A stretch of DNA of 64,000 bases, taken from the NCBI GenBank assembly GCA_900291925.1, contig UWYS01000003.1, positions 744,001-808,000 on the forward strand, in the 5' to 3' direction. This document shows, in pieces, positions 43,783 to 55,257 of this stretch (position 1 is its first letter; every line of letters begins with the position of its first letter). The translations under genes were made by a program, and so were the position numbers. Under the pieces are notes generated by a model. It did no database searches. It saw only the letters and a program-made list of their open reading frames with translations, and was not told the origin of the DNA. The DNA comes from Thecaphora thlaspeos (taxonomy: Eukaryota > Basidiomycota > Ustilaginomycetes > Urocystidales > Glomosporiaceae).

Positions 43783-44726
43783 CTTGGTGTGAAGTGGAAG
43801 GGGTGGTTGCTTGGAGCAAAGGGGAAGCGTGTATGCGGCTCTGGTCGGTATATATACGGCCGCCTTGCCACTTGGACGTCTGTCATGCAACGTGCGAGGA
43901 CTGTGTGTGCGCGGTGGGGAGCGGTTAGTTATCTCTCTAGTTACAGAGTATGAGCTCTAGCTCCGTCACGGGGAACGCTCGGTCGCCCGTGACGATGCGC
44001 GGACGGTCACAATGCCGACACGGCCGTCGACGAGACACTACACTACAATACTGTATATGGCGAGCTCGCCACGGCAGCTTGAGTGGGGGCGCTTGTCTGT
44101 CACGGCCAAGGGCCATGCTGAGAGATGCTTTGACGAGCGTGGCTGTCCAGAAGCGAGTCTACAAGGAGCGGGTCGTCTGAGGGGGGGTTGCATGGCGTTG
44201 CGTCCGACGTTGACGTTACAGTACGTACTGTACAGTACAGTACTACTGCGCCTCGATGCTGGGCGGTGAGGAACGGCGTTGCCCGGCATCTTCTTTGATA
44301 CCTCATGTGAGCCGTTCCGAGCTCGGGGTTGCAGGCGATCCATCGCCGAAAGCGGCGGCCAAGGAGAAAAGAAAAGAAGCAGAAAAAGGACGTTGAAAAG
44401 CCAAGTCGCCACTGCCCCCCACAGACGCCGTCCAAACGAAGTTACCGGTCGTGTCGGATATATCTCTTGCGCCGTCATTTCCTTTCGTCCTGAGCCATCC
44501 GTCAGCTTAGCAGGCCCCTCAGCTTCCCTGGCTCAAAGGATGCCTCCCCGAGGCAACACGTACACGAGTCAGGGCGCGCATTGGTCAACCTCGCTTGCCC
44601 ACATGTATACGGTACTTACTGTAGCAAACCAGCTTGACAGCCCAGGTCGAGTCTTTTTTTTCAGCTCGTTTCCATTGGTCGCACTCCGATAAAGGGGTGA
44701 GGTGTTCCCCGACCCTGTCGCCTGCC
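43783..44726. other. Gene-free stretch upstream of the mannanase
   Basis: It holds the second copy of the 15-bp motif and neighbouring GTACTG/CAGTAC strings (44221-44247). No coding frame with domain content is seen. It should contain the mannanase promoter and the RAD17 3' side. Confidence 0.55.
44226..44240. repeat. 15-bp motif TACTGTACAGTACAG, copy 2
   Basis: Identical to 38525-38539. It is embedded in a longer overlapping GTAC/CAGTAC palindromic array, about 445 bases upstream of the mannanase ATG. Confidence 0.6.
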
Positions 44727-47700
44727 TCAAGAGAACTCGTCGATATCGTCGTCTGACAGGTACAGCTGCTCTCCGTCCGCATCCGCCCCGGCGCCCGTCG
44801 GTCGCGGTGACAAGGATGCCGTCGGCGGTCGACGCTCGGTGTCCGCCGGCAGACTGACGGCAGCCACTCCTTGCGAGGAAGTCAGCCCCAGCTCGTCTTC
44901 GCCGCCGCCCACCTCGGTGCGATGCTCAATCTCGTGCTCTTCCAGCTTGCGCGCTGCCATGTCTGATACGCCCGCCCAGTCGAACCTCATCCTCGCGATG
45001 CGGCCAAAGTAACCTGGCACCTTGCTCCTCGCTTCCGAACCTGTCGAGAGTCGCAAACGATGAGGAAGGGCATCTTTGGGTCAGCACAGCACTACCGGCA
45101 CCGATCCCATACACAAGCCGAGGAGAAGCTTTCATGTCCTCACCGGCACCGCCTTGCATCTTGGCCAGCAGCGGAATGACCTCGGTCGCCAGCGAGCGGC
45201 GATCTGCCCTCATGAGAGAGCTGTGGCTTTCCAGGCCCAACCCAGCATCTGATCGGTTGGCCTCAAGCAGCTCGTCGGCCGTCGGCCAGAAGGCGCTGCG
45301 GCCAAAGAGGCCCGTCTGCCCCTTGAGCGCATCCAGCCCACCGAAGCCTTCCGCCAGCCACTGTTTCGCGTCGTCGATGAGATCGTCCATCTCTCGTGTC
45401 TTGTTCCGCACCTCCCAGAAGGCCGCTTTGCCCAGCTTCTGGTTCTTGCGAGGCACGGGCGACGGCAGGTGGAGCAAGGTCGACTGAACCGTCACAAGGA
45501 AACCATAGTACGACAGCAGGGAAGCGTGTCGATACTGCAAGAGGTGAAACGAGAGCTAGCGTCAGGCGCTTGTCGAGTCGTAGCACGCTGCACGCTGGCC
45601 GATGGACCGGGATGGCCGACTGACCTCTTCTCGCATGCAGCGTATCCAGTCGGCATCGCTGAGACCAGAGACAATCTCGCAGCACTCATCCACGTCTGAC
45701 GTGAAAGCCGTGTAGTTCTGATGCAGGTACAGCTGGAACATCGTCGCATCCACGGGCAGCTCCGTCCAAAGATCCTGATGCACAGCGATCAGGAATGGCC
45801 TTCGTAAGTCTACCGTGAAATGACAAGGTCGTGGACGACGCGGTCAGACGAACTCACTTGTACGTCGACGCGGCTCTCGCGCCGTTGCAACGCCTCGTAG
45901 TGTGATGGCAGCTCGCAGGATGCAATCGCGTCCAACTCGCCGTCCTTTGCCGGCGCGCCGATGATGGCCTCCCGAGCCTTGTCGAGCCGCTGCCGTAGTG
46001 CGGCCAGATCATGTTCATCAGAGCTGTCGTCCGAAACGTCGGGTGCTACCGCTCCGGCCGCCTTCTTTCGAATCTTCTGCTCCTCTTGTTCTTGGCCAGG
46101 ATCGCCAAAGCCTGGCGGGTCCATGCGAAATCATGTGCGGAGGATCAGCGTGAGGTTCGAGTGGCATGTGACGATGGACGGGGTTGACCCACTCACGCTT
46201 GTTGTAGAGAACTCTTCCGATAGCGTGGAACAGAGACAAGGAAGACTCTCTGCCAGAGATCATTGCGAGCTGCCTTGCGGCGAGCTTGGCCTTGGCAGCG
46301 CTGCGTGACGCTGGCTTGCTCTTCCCATCAATGTCATGCTTCGTGCCCGAGTGTGGAGCAGAGTTGCCGCAGAGGAATTGAAGGCAATTGATGGCAGCTC
46401 TGATATCGCCTGTACCGCTGTCAGCCACGCTTTGAATCATCTGCGCACTCGGCCGGCCGGGCGGCTCGACACTCGCCCGCGACCTGGACCTCGTCGGCTT
46501 AGCGGGCTGCTGTGGGGGGAATTCGAGATCGACGATGCGCCGCAGGCCCTTGATGAGGATCGTCGGCGAAACGGGGTTGAATCTGTGTCCAGGGCAGGGA
46601 TAAAGATCGGCGGTCGCGGCGGCTTTAACATGGTTGCGAGGTGTGCACAGTGCCGACAGACTTTAGCTGCTTGTGCGACTAACCGGATCTCGCTCAACGA
46701 TGGACTCTTGCGTACGCTTTCTTCGAGCGCAGCGCGCACGTCCATGATCGCTCCGAGCCGGTCGCACCATCCGCTCCCGCTAGACTCGCCCGCCCAGCGC
46801 TCATCGTCCTCTCGCGGCGTGTTCTCCGAGATCACCATGACGACGGGACAGTTTTCTACCTGTTGAGAGCCTGGAGGCCCGAGGGCCGGCAGCGGCCTCG
46901 CCAAATAGAGCTCCAGAGCCGAGTTGAAGGCTGCCTTTGTGGGCAGGTGGTGGATGTTGGGAAGATCTTCGATCAGGATGACCTTTCGGCGCGCAGAGCT
47001 CTTTGAAGCGTACGATTGGGATGCCGCGGAGAATGACTGCGTCCCTGACGCGGGCGTTTTTGGGGTCGATGCAGATGATATCGGAGATGGACCTGCCGAC
47101 GACATGGAGAGGGTCGGGTAGCGACCTGCTCGTGCCAGGAAATCCGAGAAGCGCTCGGCCATAGAGGCTGAAGAATGCAAGGTGAGATGCAGAGCGTAAG
47201 CAATGTCGATCGCAGTAGGAGGCAACCTCAGGCGCAGTCTACCCACAGCCGGCGGAATGGGGCTCGCTTTCAAGCGACGCTTGCGTCTTCCATTCGAGCA
47301 GCTCGAGGTCGAGCTGCGCGGACTGGGCCAGAGCCTTGAGCGTCGCAGTCTTGCCCGAGCCGGCTGGACCGGTCAGTACGAGGAGCCTCTGCAGAAGACG
47401 GGAGAGGGAGACAACGGAGAACGCCAGGTTAATCCAGAGTTCGGTCGGAGGGTCCTTGGATGGGAGCCGGCAACAGGAAGGGACAGCAAGATGCTCACGC
47501 GGTATTTTGCGAGCCTAGGGTTACCGCTAAAGGCATCCTGGAGCCAGTTGCGCACATCCTGTACCTTTTGCTTGTGGACCGCGAGATCCGCAGTAGTAGA
47601 AGGTGCGTGCTTGTCGCACCAAAGGGCGGCATCCGTAGCTTGCACATCTGCCACATCGCCGCTGTCGCTATGCTCGAGCTGTTTCGCCTTGCCCTTTCCC

Positions 47701-47891
47701 GTGAACAGGCTGTCCGGGGGAGCCAGAAGAGCTGGGCTTGCGCCTGGTGGTTTGTGCGCGGTGTCAGACCTCGAGAGGCTGAAGGATGGGGTGAAGCTGA
47801 GTGGGCGGGGCTTTGTAGCGCTGGATGACGAGGCGAAGCTGAGCTTTGGCTGCTTTGAGCGGGTCTTGCTTTCGCTCTGAGTAGCAGGCAT
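44727..47891 (-). CDS. RAD17: Checkpoint clamp loader Rad17/Rad24-like
   Basis: Rad17 replaces Rfc1 in a clamp loader that places the 9-1-1 clamp on damaged DNA. Eight exons join in phase: 47891-47499, 47388-47247, 47167-46684, 46582-46197, 46111-45858, 45774-45625, 45534-45144, 45040-44727 (837 aa). The N-terminus has a PIP-box-like QPKLSF. WCDKHAPSTTADLAVHKQKVQDVRNWL is the family's signature stretch. Walker A GPAGSGKT is at 138-145 and Walker B-like VILIEDLP at about 241-248. FNPVSPTILIKGL and SGTGDIRAAINCLQF are AAA+ sensor region features. The DELYL-type C-terminus is acidic. Exon 2 uses a GTGGGT donor, the least certain junction. Divergent from the importin gene. Confidence 0.9.
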
Positions 47892-48640
47892 GGCACGTTG
47901 TTGTAGCTTGATGCTTTGATCGAGAGTCGTGGGGTGTCGGCTGCGATGTGTGGCGAAGCTCTATCGGTTCGACATGACGGGAACAATGTGGCGGCGAGGG
48001 CGGTGGTGGTAGTAAGGCAAGGCGAGGGAGCTCCAGACAGCCAGGCTTGGCTGAGTCCGACACTCGGGCTGCCTTCCGAAGTGCCCCAACTTTGATGTGG
48101 AGGAAGCTGCGCGGGCGCCGGCGCACCACGGGCGTGGGGCGGGCAGGCTGAGGTATTGGTCTCTCGAGCCGTTGGCCCCAACGCGACTCTTGCGCGCCCG
48201 CCCTCTAATCGGCACTTCTAGCTGTTTGTAATGCGCTGCGAGGGCTGACTTCAAAAGTCTAATTCTTCTCTGGATAGAAGTCGTCACATCAATCCGACTA
48301 CAAAAAGAAATCTCAGAAGAAAGGCGTATAGAAAAAGAAAAGTGACGGGGCGGGTTGATTTTTGGCTGGCGGCACGGCGGCCAAGGAAAAATATAAAATA
48401 AAATAATAATAAACGTCTTCGACGTCGACCGCTTGCCCTGCCGCTGGCGGACAGCGACGACGACGACCACCGCCACCGCCACCGCCACCACCACTACCAT
48501 CACCGCCCCTTTGTCGTGCCTCCCCGTTGGATCGAGTGTCCCCGCCTCCATCTCCCTCCCCCTATACCCACCCTTTTCACCCGCCCTTTTCGCCGCTTGC
48601 CTTCTCCTCGGCGGCTGCTAACGACCAAAGAGCCGCCAAC
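47892..48640. promoter_or_regulatory. Divergent promoter region, RAD17 / importin
   Basis: About 750 bases lie between two starts. An A/T-rich block (about 48383-48418) and a CCACCG-rich stretch (48460-48500) lie on the importin side. No additional gene is seen. Confidence 0.55.
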
Positions 48641-51600
48641 ATGGACGCCCTCATCCACGTCTTCACCTCGTCGCTCGACCCCAACATCAATACCCGCCGG
48701 TCCGCAGAGCTTGAGCTCAAAAAGGTCGAATCACAGGATGGCATGCTCAGCTCCTGCTTTCAGATCGTCGCTGCCAGCCAGGTGGATCTCGCCGTTCGAC
48801 AGGCCGCCGCCATCTACTCCAAGAATCGCATCCGCCGCCACTGGGAGACGATTGCCGCCTGCACCGCTCCCTCCTCCAACCCCATTCCCGAATCTGACCG
48901 CAACGCCATCAAGGCGAGCATTCTCGCCACCCTCGTCGAGGCACCCACACAGACCCGCGTGCACGTCGCCAGCGCGCTCGGCACCATCGCACGCTACGAC
49001 TTCCCCGAGCAGTGGTCCAACATCCTCGAGCAGATCGTCGCTCTCCTCTCCAGCGACCAGCCTCAGCAGGTCTATGGCGGACTCCGCGCTCTCCTCGAGG
49101 TGGTCCGAGCCTACAGGTGGAACGATGGCGCCGCAATGATGGGCAAGCTCGCCCCTGCCACCTTTCCTCAGATCCTTCAGACGGGCAACAATCTCCTTGC
49201 CTCGCCCAACGCCTCGTCGGCCGAGGTCGGCGAGATCATCTACGTCATCCTCAAGGTCTACAAGACCAGCATGCACACCGAGCTCACAAAGCACCAGCAG
49301 TCGCACGAGAGCATCGTCCCCTGGGGCACCTTCCTCCTCAACGTCGTCCAGAAGGACGTCGACGTCGCCACCCTGCCCGCCGACGACGAGGGCCGCGAGG
49401 TTGCCAGCTGGTGGAAGGCCAAGAAGTGGGCCTTCCACTCGCTCAACCGCCTATTTAGCCGATACGGCAACCCGTCGCAACTCCCCTCGGACATGCACAG
49501 CTACAAGCCGTTCGCCGAGAACTTTGTCCAGACCTTTGCCCCGGAAATTCTCAAGGCCTACCTTCGCCTCGTCGAGAGCGACGTCCAGGGCGCCTGGCTC
49601 AGCAAGAAGGCGGTTCACTTCCTCTGCATGTTCTTCACCGAGTGCGTCAAGCCCAAGTCCACCTGGGCCCTCCTCAAGCCACACGTGGAGCAGCTAGTGC
49701 AGAGCTTCATGTTCCCGCGCATCTCCTACAACGACGAGGACGACGAGATCTGGGAGCTCGACCCAGTCGACTTTGTTCGCGCCAACCTCGACCCTTTCGA
49801 GGAGATCGGTACGCCCTCCGGCTCGGCCGCCACCTTTATCCAGACGGTCGCCTCCAAGAGGACCAAGAGCTCCTTCCTCCCGATGCTCGAGTTCATCACC
49901 TCGGTCGTCAACGCCTACCCGGCGCAGCGGTCGCCCCGCGAGAAGGAGGGCGCCCTCCACATGGGCCGCGCTCTCGACCTGACGATGATCAACCACGAGA
50001 AGGTCGCCGGGATGCTCGACGGCTTCTTTGCCCAGCACGTCATCCCGGAGCTCAAGAGCGAGCACCGCTTCCTCCGCTTCCGCGCCCTCGACCTCGTCAA
50101 GTCGTTTGACGGCAACGGTATGAAGTGGAGCAACGAGGCGACGCTCGAGGCCGCCTTCCGCGGCGTCATGGACTGCATCGGCGACGCCGAGCTGCCTGTG
50201 CGCGTCCAGGCTGCCGAGGCCATCGGCTCGCTGATCGCCCACGACGAGGTCCACGCCGCGATGGCGCCCAATGCCGCGAGGTTGATGCAGGAGCTGCTCA
50301 AGCTGAGCGACGAGACCGACCTTGACGTCCTCACGCCGACCAAGGAGAAGGTCGTCGCCCAGTTCGGCGAGGAGCTCCTCCCCTTCAGCGTCCAGCTGAC
50401 CGAGCAGATGGCCAACAGCTACATGCGCCTCGTCAATGAGCAGCTCGAGGTGGCTGAGCGCGACCCGGACGGCACAATGGAGCTCAACATGGACGCCAAC
50501 GAGGACGACAAGCTCTTCGCCGCCATGGGCTGCCTCAACACCATCTTCCAGATCATCGCCTCGGCCGAGTCGCGACCCGAGATGCTGGACAAGCTCGAGG
50601 CCGTGGTGCTGCCGATCGTCGCCTTTACGCTGGAGAAGGAGTGCGTCGAGCTGTACGACGACTGCCTCGAGCTGACCGACACGCTGACCTACTACCAGAA
50701 GCGCGTCTCGCCGGGCATGTGGCAGATCTTCGGCCTGATCTACAAGTCGTTCAAGTCGAGCGGGATCGACTACCTTTCCGAGATGCTCTCGACGCTCGAC
50801 AACTGCGTCTCGTACGGCACCGACGTGGTGATGCAGAGCGCCGAGTACAAGCACATGCTGGTCGACATGTACACCACCGGCATGACGAGCGACCAGCTCG
50901 GACCGATGGACCAGGTGTGCGCCTTGAAGCTGGCCGACATCATCCTGCTTCTCCTCAAGGGCGGCATTGACGACGCGGTCCCCACCATCATCAACACTGC
51001 CCTCCCGCACCTCGCCAGCACCGAGCGCATGGCCGCTGAGGTCCGCAGGTGGAGCACCATCGTCGTCCTTGACGCCCTCTACTACAACGCGGTGCTGACG
51101 CTCCAGGTGCTCGAGGCGGCCAACGCGACCGTCGGTTTCTTCAACGCCGTCACCGCGCTGCTCCCCAAGCTGAACCGCGTCCACGAGAAGAAGGTCGCCG
51201 CCTCGGCCATCATCCAGGTGCTCGCCCTCGACATCTCGAGCCTGCCCGCCGCCGTGCAGCAGAACCTGCCGGCGCTTCTCGTCGCCCTCTCTGCCCAGCT
51301 CGACGGCCTGCCGGAGGCCATCCAGAAGCGCAAGGCCCTGATCGACGCCTTCAACGGCGACGACGACGAGTCGTTCGACTCGCAGGGCGGCGAAGACTTC
51401 GACACGTCGGGAGCCAACAAGGCCGACTACGAGGACGACGACAAGGACGTGGTCGACGAGGACAACGAGTACCTCGAGCTTCTGGCGCGCGAACGCGCCA
51501 AGCTGCGCGCCCAGGCCACCACCGCCGCCGCCAACGGCGAGGACTTTGACGACGAAGACGACGAGGAGCTCTCGTACGAGTCGCCGATGGACAAGGTGCG

Positions 51601-51751
51601 CGTGTTTGACCACTTCAGGGAGCTACTCGCCAACCTGCAAAACCAGAGGACCGACGTCTGGCAGGCCATCACGTCCAGCCTAACGCCGGAGCAGCAGACT
51701 CTCATCCAGCGCACCGCCGAGGGCAAGGACGAGGAGGTCAAAACGATCTAA
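48641..51751 (+). CDS. Importin-7/8-type karyopherin
   Basis: This is a nuclear import receptor of the importin-beta superfamily (Sxm1/Nmd5, IPO7/8 group), carrying ribosomal proteins and histones through nuclear pores under RanGTP control. It is a single exon of 1036 aa from ATG 48641. The N-terminal Ran-binding domain is seen as RRSAELELKKVESQDGM then VDLAVRQAAAIYSKNRIRRHW. HEAT-like helix pairs fill the rest. An acidic segment near residues 900-985 (EDFDTSGANKADYEDDDKD, then EDNEYLE) is typical of the IPO7/8 C-terminus. The end is short and polar (TAEGKDEEVKTI). Upstream in-frame codons are open but lack an ATG. The lack of introns in so long a gene is unusual here. Confidence 0.93.
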   Translation: MDALIHVFTSSLDPNINTRRSAELELKKVESQDGMLSSCFQIVAASQVDLAVRQAAAIYSKNRIRRHWETIAACTAPSSNPIPESDRNAIKASILATLVEAPTQTRVHVASALGTIARYDFPEQWSNILEQIVALLSSDQPQQVYGGLRALLEVVRAYRWNDGAAMMGKLAPATFPQILQTGNNLLASPNASSAEVGEIIYVILKVYKTSMHTELTKHQQSHESIVPWGTFLLNVVQKDVDVATLPADDEGREVASWWKAKKWAFHSLNRLFSRYGNPSQLPSDMHSYKPFAENFVQTFAPEILKAYLRLVESDVQGAWLSKKAVHFLCMFFTECVKPKSTWALLKPHVEQLVQSFMFPRISYNDEDDEIWELDPVDFVRANLDPFEEIGTPSGSAATFIQTVASKRTKSSFLPMLEFITSVVNAYPAQRSPREKEGALHMGRALDLTMINHEKVAGMLDGFFAQHVIPELKSEHRFLRFRALDLVKSFDGNGMKWSNEATLEAAFRGVMDCIGDAELPVRVQAAEAIGSLIAHDEVHAAMAPNAARLMQELLKLSDETDLDVLTPTKEKVVAQFGEELLPFSVQLTEQMANSYMRLVNEQLEVAERDPDGTMELNMDANEDDKLFAAMGCLNTIFQIIASAESRPEMLDKLEAVVLPIVAFTLEKECVELYDDCLELTDTLTYYQKRVSPGMWQIFGLIYKSFKSSGIDYLSEMLSTLDNCVSYGTDVVMQSAEYKHMLVDMYTTGMTSDQLGPMDQVCALKLADIILLLLKGGIDDAVPTIINTALPHLASTERMAAEVRRWSTIVVLDALYYNAVLTLQVLEAANATVGFFNAVTALLPKLNRVHEKKVAASAIIQVLALDISSLPAAVQQNLPALLVALSAQLDGLPEAIQKRKALIDAFNGDDDESFDSQGGEDFDTSGANKADYEDDDKDVVDEDNEYLELLARERAKLRAQATTAAANGEDFDDEDDEELSYESPMDKVRVFDHFRELLANLQNQRTDVWQAITSSLTPEQQTLIQRTAEGKDEEVKTI

Positions 51752-52103
51752 GCCCCTCGATCTGTCCCACGTTCTCCACCACCCGCGTGCTTATCCACAC
51801 ACCGTCACCAGATCATAGACGCCTCGACCTCTGTTATATCCTCATCATTGTTCCCACCGGCCCTTCCACCCTCACGTCACGCCACTTTTGACAACCTCTA
51901 ATTTACCCCAAAAAGAGCCAGCTTGTCGATGCAAGAACGACTCAGAGTGATCCTCTCGGTCGTCTCTCGTCATCGATCGCTGTGAAGCTCCCTTTTAACG
52001 ATTTCACGAACGAGCCCGCAACACGAACAGCTAAAAGTACATCAGAGAAAGCAGATTGTGCATGAGTGCATACGAGGGAATGTGGACCGATGACGCTAGC
52101 TAC
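51752..52103. other. Gene-free stretch between convergent importin and zinc-finger genes
   Basis: 352 bases lie between facing stops. Nothing but likely 3' untranslated sequence is seen. Confidence 0.55.
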
Positions 52104-53380
52104 TCAGCTGAGCAGTAGCTTGGGCGCTGATCGAAGCTGGTAGAGGAGGAAGTACTCCCACTCCTCGATCGTCTTGGGATCGTTGCAGGTCGGAAGCGAG
52201 CTTTTGTGCTGCAGCAAAGCCTCGATCGTCTGATAATCTATCGCCAAGGAAAGCAGAGGTAGAAGTCATCTTCGTTTCAGCGTCCTTCACCCACTTTCTC
52301 CTTTCAAAGGAGGTTCGAACGTCATCTCTTACCCTTTTTGCAAGTGCGACACCGGAACGGTCATGCCTCCTTGGGGAAGGTGAGGACGACAGGCCTCGAT
52401 CGCTCGCCCTTATTTGCGCCGTTGTTCGTCGTCGAAGGAGGCTGGACGGTTCGCACGCCTTCCTGCATCGACGGGGACAGATCCGGCAGGACGCCGTGAC
52501 AGCCCGATACGACGGCAAACGTAAATATCGTCGCCATGTTGAGGCGAGTGGTGCAGCCGCCGCCCTGCAGGTGTTGCATCAGCTTGGCGACACTGTCGGC
52601 CGAGCGCGTGCATCCCAACATGGGACAGCAGAGGTTCCCGCGGGCGTCTCTGCGTGAACCCGGTCGATCGACGCCATTGCTGTCCGATCGCGGGCGATGT
52701 CGGACGACGAGCGGTGCCCGCGGAGGAGAGATGGCCATGTCGACACGGGATCGGACGGCGAGGTCGAAGGGCCCAGCCTTTCCTGGTCCCTTCCTCGACT
52801 GTTTGGCCGCTGTATTGGCGGGTCGGACTTGGACGTCGGAAAGCGTCGGACTGAAAGGGAATGGCAGAGAGCAGCGATCTGTAAGAGTGGTCGGCCGTGC
52901 GCCACGGTCGCAACGTTCGCAAGCCATGCCGCATGGCCAGAGGCGGAACTTACCCTCTTGATGCTTGACGAGAACCTCGGGCGTGGGGCAGAGGCGCTCG
53001 CAGGGGACGCAGTAGAGCTTTGCGTGCGACATGGCGTAGTGTAAGTTGAGCTCCTCTCGATTGGGGCAGTAGGCGGGGCAGGCGCTGCAGATGGCGTGCT
53101 GGTCGGCGCAGTGCACTTCAAAGTCTCGCTCCCAGACCTGGATGCCGCAGAAATCGCAAGGGAACCGAACGCTTCCCTTGCACCTCCTGCTGCATTGGTC
53201 AAAGTCCTTGAGCTCTGCCAGCGAGCCGAAGCTCTGCTCACAGAAAGGACAGAAAGCATGACAGTCTGGCAAGGTCTCCAGGTGTGTCTGGAGCAGGCTC
53301 TCATCGTTTGTGCGCAAGCCGCAGACACCGCAGAGCCAGAAGCCGAGATCCTCTTGTAGCCATGGAAGGAGGCTCGTCAT
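52104..53380 (-). CDS. Multi-zinc-finger protein with an in-frame TGA
   Basis: This is a C2H2/C2HC finger protein of unknown function. Exons 53380-52954, 52827-52333 and 52237-52104 join in phase. Exon 1 has several finger-like pairs: LCGVCG...H..., FCPFCEQSF, FPCDFCGIQVWERDFEVHC, CSACPAYCPNREELNLHYAMSH, YCVPCERLCPTPEVLVKH. Exon 2 has CPMLGCTRSADSVAKLMQHL. A TGA at 52361-52363 then interrupts the frame. Directly behind it, still in frame, comes FRCRTCKK, and after a good intron DYQTIEALLQHKSSLPTC and EEWEYFLLYQL, a complete further finger ending in TGA 52104. The downstream part looks like real protein, so the TGA appears to be a lesion or readthrough site. If translation stops there, the protein has 298 residues. 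Confidence 0.7.
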
Positions 53381-54015
53381 GGCGTCGTGGTGAAGTGCCG
53401 GGTGGGAGAAGCCACAGCGAGGCGCTACCCGGCGGGTCGGACTCCTGACTCTACCTGCACCTACAACTGCTACGAGTGGCGACGATTTCGGTCAGTGAGA
53501 GAGCCGTCGAGCGGAGCACGGTTGGCGGCGGGCGACGGCTGATAGGTTCGGCAGAAGCTCATCAACCGTCAAGGCCGGAGGTAAGAGGAAGATGTAACCG
53601 GGATGGGGTCAACCACGGGGCGGTGGTGGGTGAGAGGAGAAGAGGGGGGATGAAAACAAAGATGCTTTCCCACAGCCCATGGAAGGACCGCCGCGACGCG
53701 CGCACGGCACGGCACGGGACGTCACGGGACGCCACGGGACGCCACGGCAGCGGCAAGGCCTCGGCCCCGCGAGCCCAAAGAGGGGCCATGGCCTGATTAG
53801 TAGTAGTGCAACAGCCTCTGGCCAACAGGCGTTCGGATGCGGCGGCGCTCGGACCGTCCGCCGCGCGGCTGCGCCGCCAGGTTGAACAGGACTATTCCCC
53901 TCCTTTGCAGCCCTGCGCCCGTCCACAGATCTTCATAAGTTAATGCAGATCTTGAATATAATCGTTTATTCTCGCTAGCTAAGTGTTCTAGCTAATCAGT
54001 TGTTCGGCTCTCTAC
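53381..54015. other. Gene-free stretch upstream of the zinc-finger gene
   Basis: A 10-bp tandem motif (CACGGGACGY) occurs about three times at 53713-53743. An A/T-rich island lies at about 53930-54000, next to the translin stop. No coding exon is supported. Confidence 0.55.
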
Positions 54016-55257
54016 TCACTGCCGCCCGGAGAGCAGCTTGACTACGTGCTGCCTTTGCTCTTCTTCCACTCGCACACCGACTCCATGTCCTCCAGCTGCC
54101 GCGTCCTGCTCGCTGGCAGGCTTCACCAGACCTCGCAAGGAGATGTCGTAGACGATCTCTTCAATCTTCTTGATGTCGTACTGCCAGCACGGGGAAGAGA
54201 AAGGGGGGAAAGCAGTGGACAGGGCTGCCTGCGGTCAGATACGCCGTGTTCGAAAGCTCGCTCTGAGGGGTCGAGCCGGACATGCCCACCTTGATACCAT
54301 CGAAACGCTTCCTCAGGCTGTCGTTCTTCAGGTTCAGCAGCTGGAAGCCGGCGTGGAGCTCCTTGACAAAGCGGGACAGCCTGACGGGCGTTTGGAAGTC
54401 GCCAAGCGTGACGCTGTTGATGGCGATCCTCGACATCTCGTTGATCATCGAGACGAGCGAGTGCAGGTACTCCTCCGACGACAGCATGAAGCGATCCGAG
54501 AGCGACTGGTCGACTGGGGAAAGAACAAGGTACAGCGCTAGCGAAGAGTCAGCAGGCATCACCGGAGGCCCGCGCCGAGAACTGCAGCCCTGCCAGCCTG
54601 CCACTCACTGCCGAGAATCAAGCACGCCTCTTCCTTTGACAAGAGGTGACCGGTCCCGAGGAAGTAGGCCAGACACGCAGCGTAGGTTGTGTTCTTGAGG
54701 TGGAAGCTCCAGTCATCGCACCACTGCATTTGTGGGCCAAGGCCGAAGAGACGTTCGTCAGCAAGCCTTCAAGAGCTTCGACGAGTACAAGCTGCCGGCG
54801 ACTCACCTTGTAGTACTGGTTGTGAGGAACGAGCTCGACGATCGACGCTATCGCCTTTCGGCACTGTTCAAAGTGCGGTTGGGTGCTTTCAACGAGATGC
54901 GGGACTGCGTGGAGTCATATAGGCGCGGGGAAGGATCGCAATCAGAGTCCGGACTCCTGTTGAACTGCGTGGCGCCAGTCGCAGGCATGCGGGCGAGGAG
55001 GCTCACTTTGACCGCCTGGTGTCGAGTGGACGCCGTTGAGTACGCTTGAGAGCGTCCTGAACGACTTGTCGAGTTCCTTTGACCTCTCGCGGATGTTCTG
55101 TGGGGTCAAGAGGGAGAGAGCGTGTGGTTGAGCGCAGGGCAGGGCGGGCTGTATGCGGGTGGGCAGTCGAGCAGAGCGGCCGACGCACCTCGGAGAGGTC
55201 TCTCTGCTGCTCAAGCTCGGCGAGGAGCGAGGAGAAGTCGACTGATGCTGTTGCCAT
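54016..55257 (-). CDS. Translin
   Basis: Translin forms an octamer, or the C3PO ribonuclease with TRAX, and binds single-stranded DNA and RNA. Six exons join in phase: 55257-55189, 55097-55007, 54904-54807, 54723-54609, 54513-54290, 54180-54016 (253 aa). Family features are NIRERSKELDKSFRTLSSVL near the start, NQYYKWCDDWSF in the middle, and SRIAINSVTLGDFQTPVRLS. The near-invariant LLNLKNDSLRKRFDGIKYDIKKIEEIVYD closes the helical core, read here across the last intron (exon 5 ends GIK, exon 6 starts YDI). The C-terminal 30 residues are variable. No catalytic residues are expected, since catalysis is by TRAX. All junctions are canonical. Confidence 0.94.

Noticed and set aside
49694..51613. 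Long minus-strand reading frame opposite the importin gene
   Set aside because: It mirrors the importin codons, has Val/Leu/Gly/Asp bias and no domain.
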